Notes under the pieces: generated by a model
What the model was told of the DNA's origin: nothing
What the model saw: the letters and a program-made list of their open reading frames with translations, nothing else
Database searches by the model: none
In this document: in pieces, positions 1 to 4,053 of the stretch
Layout: every line of letters starts with the position of its first letter
Position numbering within the stretch: position 1 is the stretch's first letter
Source: UBA4717 sp045531795
Lineage (GTDB): Bacteria; Bacillota; Clostridia; Oscillospirales; CAG-272
Length of the DNA stretch: 6,492 nucleotides
Assembly (NCBI GenBank): GCA_045531795.1
Contig: JAZSET010000101.1
Span: forward strand, 1 to 6,492
Direction of reading: 5' to 3'
Program-made: the position numbers and the translations under genes

Positions 1-1
1 G

Positions 2-358
2 GTAAAGAAGATATACACCAAGTATGCTGATGACAAGACGAAGAAAGATGTTGTTGCTACCTGTGTAAAGGCTGTTGAGCAGTTATACAAGGACCTGCAC
101 GGCGAAGAAAAGTACAACGAGGTTGTAAAGTCTGCAAGTGAGATGCTTGCCGTCAAGGGTATCAGCATAAGTGAAATAGAGATAAAAATGCTTATTGAAG
201 CAGCTGTTGGTGAGTTTAACAGAGTTTTTGAGAGGGGAGAAGCGGCAAATTCGCAAACGATTGAGAATAAGGACGCGGCGGCTCTTGCTGAAGATGAGGA
301 AGCAGAAACTTCTGAAAATACAGATGAAGAAACAAATGAAGAGACGCAGTCCGTTTAG
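2..358 (+). CDS. LLH-family phage holin-like protein, 5'-truncated
   Basis: This is the last 118 codons of a gene that begins before the window. The frame is open from base 2 to the TAG at 356-358. The ATG at 143 is internal: the conserved region starts well upstream of it. Residues about 10-75 of the fragment show the pattern I associate with the C-terminal half of LLH phage holins (superfamily 6): a lysine-rich helix, then KAVEQLYKDLHGEEKY, a helix ending in KGISIS, and the LIEAAVGEFN signature (about residues 64-73). In that family an N-terminal membrane helix precedes this region; it would lie off the window, so it cannot be confirmed. From about residue 81 the protein becomes a disordered tail rich in Glu, Asp, Thr and Asn, unlike the usually basic holin C terminus. 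The place directly upstream of head-tail genes is also unusual for a lysis gene, so a structural role is a real alternative. The stop codon lies in a strong hairpin. Confidence 0.62.
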   Translation, partial: VKKIYTKYADDKTKKDVVATCVKAVEQLYKDLHGEEKYNEVVKSASEMLAVKGISISEIEIKMLIEAAVGEFNRVFERGEAANSQTIENKDAAALAEDEEAETSENTDEETNEETQSV

Positions 359-370
359 GACTGCGTCTTT
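342..370 (+). terminator. Perfect hairpin spanning the stop codon of the first gene
   Basis: GACGCAGTCC (343-352) pairs perfectly with GGACTGCGTC (358-367) around a 5-base loop, GTTTA (353-357). A342 with T368 extends the stem to 11 bp. Only three T follow (368-370) before a G, so the U-tract is short for an efficient intrinsic terminator. The TAG stop (356-358) occupies the loop and the first base of the right arm, so a terminating ribosome would hold the hairpin open. The adaptor gene's ribosome binding site starts about 10 bases downstream. The best reading is a weak or partial terminator, or an mRNA processing or stability element, within a continuing operon. Confidence 0.55.
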
Positions 371-392
371 GTAAAAGAAAGGTGGTCAGGAG

Positions 393-953
393 ATGACACT
401 CGGAGAACTTAAAAAGAAAGTGCTTGTTCTCATTGAAGAATACAATGCAGAAAACTCAAGCATGACTGATGATATTGATATCGAAGCAAAAATAAATGAT
501 ATTGCAAATCAGAGGATATTTGAGATTTCACGATATAAGAAAATACCGAAATATGGAGAAATGGAAGTGTCCGAGGGTGACACTATTACCCTTGAGGACC
601 TTGAGGCGGCAATAGGCAATCCTATATATCAGGTCAAGCTTTTAAGCGGTGTTGATTACAGGGAATGTGCAAGCGGTACTGTTTTTAAGATTCTTGAAGA
701 CGGAATTTTAGAAATTGATGTTTTTGTTTATCCCGAAAGAATTACAGACAAAACAAGTGATAAATTCGAGCTTGAGCTATCATCAGATGCTCTTGAGGTG
801 CTTCCTTACGGTATAGCTGCAGATATTCTTTCGACAGATGTTTCTTCAAACTATGGAGAAGTATTCCGTAAGACTTATGAAACACTTATAACGAGACTCG
901 ATTCGAGGTATATTATACCTTCCATTTCCATTGAAGGGGGCTTAGATGTCTGA
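393..953 (+). CDS. Probable head-tail adaptor (T7 gp11 / P22 gp4-type)
   Basis: The product is 186 aa and probably forms the adaptor ring joining the portal to the tail nozzle in a short-tailed phage. An N-terminal helical part (residues about 1-48, with EAKINDIANQRIFEISRYKKIP) resembles the start of gp11/gp4-type adaptors, where an early helix is followed by an Arg/Lys-rich 'ip' turn. A beta-rich middle (about 55-128) follows. It ends in a helical segment, ALEVLPYGIAADIL (133-146), then a Tyr-containing helix YETLITRLDSRY; this 'LPYxxAADxL ... Y' ending is typical of phage adaptor proteins. The ATG at 393 is preceded by AAAGGTGG (378-385, 7 bases away), a good Shine-Dalgarno site. The TGA stop (951-953) shares its A with the next gene's ATG, implying translational coupling with the nozzle gene, its expected structural partner. 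The assignment rests on motif and context, not on a search. Confidence 0.62.
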   Translation: MTLGELKKKVLVLIEEYNAENSSMTDDIDIEAKINDIANQRIFEISRYKKIPKYGEMEVSEGDTITLEDLEAAIGNPIYQVKLLSGVDYRECASGTVFKILEDGILEIDVFVYPERITDKTSDKFELELSSDALEVLPYGIAADILSTDVSSNYGEVFRKTYETLITRLDSRYIIPSISIEGGLDV

Positions 954-2659
954 TGGCAGATACGGGAGATATTATAAGAAGAAAATACACAGGCTTTCGT
1001 GGTGTGGACCTGAGAGGGGATGAGGTTAATCTTGTGCGTTCTCCGGACAGTAAAAATGTATGGAGAAATTATAAAAAGACTTCATCTATCGAAACAAGAC
1101 CGAAGTTGGCCCTGCATACAAAATTTGATGCGGAAATCAACGGAATTTACTTTTTCAGAGGAAATATGCTTGTACACAGCGGTACAAAGCTGTATATAGC
1201 GGGAACTGAAAGCCCTATATATTCAGAACTTAATAATGCCAAAAGCTGTGGCTTTGTTTATGATGATAAGTTTTATATCATAGACGGTAAGAATTATTTG
1301 CAGTATGACGGTACACAGATAAAAGCGGTTGAGGGCTATGTGCCAACTACATATATCAGCAGAGTGCCGCTCGGCGGCGGTAAGAAGTATCAGGATGTTA
1401 ATATGCTGACACCGAGAAGAATCAACACCTTCAGAGGCGACGGCAAAAGCAAGGAGTATTATGTAGATTCAACAAACATTGACTCTATTATTGCTGTAAA
1501 GGTTGAAAACAGAGAAACGGGTGAAATGGTTAAGACAACTGCATATACAGAATACTTGGAAAAAGGTATGATAAAATTCACAACCGCGCCGGGCGAACCT
1601 TTGACTACAGGACAGGACAATGTTTCGATAGAGTTTACAAAAAAGGTAACAAAAGAAGACGGTGACGAGGACGAATACCGGAAAGCAATACTCAGTTGCA
1701 CTATGATTCAGCTTTTTGACAACAGGGTTTTCTTTTCGGGAAATCCCAACAAGCCTAATTATGTATATCACTGCTCTCTTAATGACCCTACATATTTCAG
1801 TGACCTTGACTATTACCGGGAGGGAATGGATGAAGCAAAAATAACAGGAATTGCTGCAGGCAATAATGCTTTGTGGGTGTTCAGAGAGCCGTCTGATGCA
1901 AATACCAATGTTTTTTACCATATCCCGGCACTTGATGATGAATACGGAAAGATATATCCGTCGTCACATTCATCTATATCTCTCGGCTGTGTCGGAAAGG
2001 CTATAAATTTCGGTGATGATATAGTTTTCTTTTCACCGAGAGGGATGGAAGGCATCAGCGGAGACATTACTACAGAGCAGATGGCGGCACACCGAAGCAC
2101 TGTAGTTGACAGAAGACTTACGGATGAAGCAAACTATTCTTCTATGCTTCTTGAGGAGTATGAGGGCTATCTCTTTGTTATAATCGGCAAAAATGTATAT
2201 CTTGCAGACTCAAGGTCAATGTTCCAGAATGAAAATCACTATGAATATGAGTGGTATTATTGGGAGTTTGACAAGGAAATCACCTGCACGAGAGTTTATG
2301 AAGGTATGCTTTATCTTGGTACAAAGGACGGCGTGTACAGCTTAAGCGATACTGAATCCGATGTTCCAAGTTATTGGGTGACACCAAAGGACAAATTCGA
2401 GGCTCCTCACAAGCAGAAGACTACCAACAAAAAGGGGTGCGTGGTTGAAGCTCTCGGAAATGTTACAATATCGGTTAAAACTGACAAGGATGAGGACTTT
2501 GAGGAGCTTGGAACTTTTGAAAATATAAGCGACTACTTTGCTGTAAGAATCAAAAAGAAAAAATGGAAAGACATACAGCTGAAATTCCATTCAGATAAAC
2601 GGTTCAGCCTTGAGTCTGCAACACTTGAGGCATTTATAGGCGGATATATTAAGAGGTGA
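953..2659 (+). CDS. Probable tail nozzle / DNA stabilization protein (T7 gp12 / P22 gp10-like)
   Basis: The product is 568 aa, between P22 gp10 (about 470 aa) and T7 gp12 (about 790 aa). It likely forms the distal nozzle that closes the short tail and retains packaged DNA. The N terminus has the family-type opening: FRGVDLRGDE (15-24), SPDSKNVWRN (30-39) and ETRPKL (47-52), matching the pattern 'fgGvdl ... pd..N ... tRpG'. Repeated beta-hairpin units follow (INGIYFFRGNMLVHSGTKLYI, FVYDDKFYIIDGKNYLQYDG), as expected for propeller blades. Residues about 254-315 hold the best landmark: LFDNRVFFSGNPNKPNYVYH, then NDPTYFSDLDYYREG, ITGIAAGNNALWVF. The start ATG overlaps the previous stop (TGATG at 951-955). 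Its nearest purine-rich stretch, GAAGGGGG (933-940), is rather far at 12 bases, so coupling to upstream translation probably drives initiation. No frameshift or internal stop is seen. The ring-nozzle role is inferred from family knowledge and gene order. Confidence 0.68.
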   Translation: MADTGDIIRRKYTGFRGVDLRGDEVNLVRSPDSKNVWRNYKKTSSIETRPKLALHTKFDAEINGIYFFRGNMLVHSGTKLYIAGTESPIYSELNNAKSCGFVYDDKFYIIDGKNYLQYDGTQIKAVEGYVPTTYISRVPLGGGKKYQDVNMLTPRRINTFRGDGKSKEYYVDSTNIDSIIAVKVENRETGEMVKTTAYTEYLEKGMIKFTTAPGEPLTTGQDNVSIEFTKKVTKEDGDEDEYRKAILSCTMIQLFDNRVFFSGNPNKPNYVYHCSLNDPTYFSDLDYYREGMDEAKITGIAAGNNALWVFREPSDANTNVFYHIPALDDEYGKIYPSSHSSISLGCVGKAINFGDDIVFFSPRGMEGISGDITTEQMAAHRSTVVDRRLTDEANYSSMLLEEYEGYLFVIIGKNVYLADSRSMFQNENHYEYEWYYWEFDKEITCTRVYEGMLYLGTKDGVYSLSDTESDVPSYWVTPKDKFEAPHKQKTTNKKGCVVEALGNVTISVKTDKDEDFEELGTFENISDYFAVRIKKKKWKDIQLKFHSDKRFSLESATLEAFIGGYIKR

Positions 2660-2660
2660 T
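2652..2660 (+). promoter_or_regulatory. Ribosome binding site that fixes the start of the coiled-coil gene
   Basis: AGAGGTGAT matches the 16S anti-Shine-Dalgarno sequence and lies 4 bases before the ATG at 2665. A GTG at 2656 in the same frame would add three residues (giving M-I-F before the Met), but it sits inside this site and so cannot use it. ATG 2665 is therefore the preferred start. The site also contains the nozzle gene's TGA stop (2657-2659). Confidence 0.8.
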
Positions 2661-2664
2661 ATTT

Positions 2665-4038
2665 ATGGAAATAAACAATTTTGCAATTGATGAAGAAAAC
2701 AATCCCGAACTTAAAGCGGTGAGAGATGAAACCAATTCGGCTATTGCTGAAATTGATAGCAGATATTCTTCTGCTATTGAGGATACCGAACAGACATTTG
2801 ACAAAATGGCAGGTCAGTATGAAATAGACCCGGATGACGGAATACAGACGGGTGTTGAAAATATTATTGATGCACAGAATGCCGCTACGGATTTTACTGT
2901 TTCAAAAATAGAACAGCAGAAAGAACAGGAAAAGAAAGATTACGAAAAAGAGCAGGCGGGAGCGTACAGCGACTTTAAGAAGCAGACGGATCCTTTTGGA
3001 GTCAACGCCGAAAAAATGGCGACAAACGGACTTACACAGTCGGGATATGCGGAGAGCGTGCGTGCACAGATGTACAGCGACTACCAGGCTCGTATTGTAT
3101 CTGCAAGAGAAATATACAAGAAGGCAGAGCTTGAGCTTAACAATGCTATAACTCAGGCGAGGCTTCAGAATGATGCAACAATAGCGCAGATAGCCCTCGA
3201 TGCCTTTGAAAAACAAAGTCAGATTATAATTCAGGGACTTACTGTTAAGAACGGTCTGCTCTCACAGTGGGCGAGCGAAAAGCTTGCGACTCAGCAGTTT
3301 TATGACAAGAAATATCAAAACACTCTTGCTCAGATTAACTATGAAAATGAAAAAGCAGAAGAGCAGAAAAACACAGCCTGGGAACAGGACTTTAAAACAA
3401 AAACATTCGAGGCTGAAACGCTTGACAAAAAGAGGTCATCTGTCTTTGAGGCTGTTTCTATCGGCAGAAATCCCGATACATACAGTGATGAAGAACTTGC
3501 AGCTCTCGGTCTCACCCGTGCTGATTTAATGCCATATTATAATGCTTACACCAGAGACCTTGAGATAAGCGAAGAAGCAAGGCAGAGGGAACGGGAAAAA
3601 CACAGCCTTGAACAGCAACGCACTCAGCTTGAAATAGACAGTTTGCAAAACGAGGTCAAGCTTGTTGATGATGACGATGATGACGAGGAAGAGGTTTTTC
3701 CTGTTATAAAGCCTGCCGATGAAGAAAAAGTCACCAGTGGCTTTACGGGTTCAACTTATAAAGAAGCCGTTGCCTATTTGAAATCAAATAGAGTTTCCGG
3801 CGCTACCGCTTCAAATATATTGACAGCAAATGAATGGAGCAGAAGTAAGAGAGCCTATTCTACAACAGGTATAGGTGGGGCTGCAGTAAAGAATTACAAC
3901 AGCTATAAAGATTACCTATATGCTCAAGTGGAATTTTTGATTTTGCAAGCAGAAGAAGAGGAAAATGAAACAAACGAGAAAAAAGAAACAGATTATATGA
4001 GTGCTAAAAATATCAATAGATGGGGAGCTATGAAGTAA
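2665..4038 (+). CDS. Coiled-coil phage protein, probable internal virion (ejection) protein
   Basis: The product is 457 aa with no signal peptide or membrane helix. Residues about 10-105 are helical and rich in Glu, Lys and Gln. At 122-127 comes GLTQSG, continuing into YAESVR, a turn I recall from uncharacterised proteins of Firmicutes phages. A long Ala/Gln/Glu helix (about 130-330) with heptad-like spacing then runs to an acidic hinge of six Asp and three Glu (335-343). A compact C-terminal module (about 359-425) has TYKEAVAYLKSNRVSG, ILTANEWSRSKRAYS, a Gly-rich GIGGAAV and NYNSYKDYLYAQVEF; the last part, about 427-457, is acidic, then basic. It lies 5 bases after the nozzle stop and 15 bases before the large polyvalent gene, the place where short-tailed phages encode internal virion proteins. 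I do not recognise a named family. An ejection or scaffold-like role is inferred from position and helical content only; a tail-fibre or chaperone role is possible. Confidence 0.5.
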   Translation: MEINNFAIDEENNPELKAVRDETNSAIAEIDSRYSSAIEDTEQTFDKMAGQYEIDPDDGIQTGVENIIDAQNAATDFTVSKIEQQKEQEKKDYEKEQAGAYSDFKKQTDPFGVNAEKMATNGLTQSGYAESVRAQMYSDYQARIVSAREIYKKAELELNNAITQARLQNDATIAQIALDAFEKQSQIIIQGLTVKNGLLSQWASEKLATQQFYDKKYQNTLAQINYENEKAEEQKNTAWEQDFKTKTFEAETLDKKRSSVFEAVSIGRNPDTYSDEELAALGLTRADLMPYYNAYTRDLEISEEARQREREKHSLEQQRTQLEIDSLQNEVKLVDDDDDDEEEVFPVIKPADEEKVTSGFTGSTYKEAVAYLKSNRVSGATASNILTANEWSRSKRAYSTTGIGGAAVKNYNSYKDYLYAQVEFLILQAEEEENETNEKKETDYMSAKNINRWGAMK

Positions 4039-4053
4039 AAGGAGGTGTAAATT

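Noticed and set aside
143..358. A separate 71-residue gene starting at ATG 143
   Set aside because: The frame is open upstream to base 2, and the conserved holin-like region begins well before this ATG. No good ribosome binding site precedes it.
1459..2590. Several minus-strand open frames opposite the nozzle gene
   Set aside because: They are antisense to a long, well-supported coding frame, lack family motifs and consistent ribosome binding sites, and have the Ser/Phe/Cys-rich composition of shadow frames.
2656..2664. GTG 2656 as the start of the coiled-coil gene
   Set aside because: This GTG lies within the Shine-Dalgarno sequence itself, and ATG 2665 is placed correctly downstream of it.
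3458..3477. Short hairpin TATCGG...CCGATA inside the coiled-coil gene
   Set aside because: A 6-bp stem with an 8-base loop inside a coding region is expected by chance and has no U-tract.
3284..3529. A plus-strand 81-residue frame within the coiled-coil gene
   Set aside because: It is an out-of-frame overlap inside a clear gene, with a Lys/Arg/Leu/Thr-biased product typical of a shifted reading of Lys/Glu-rich codons.
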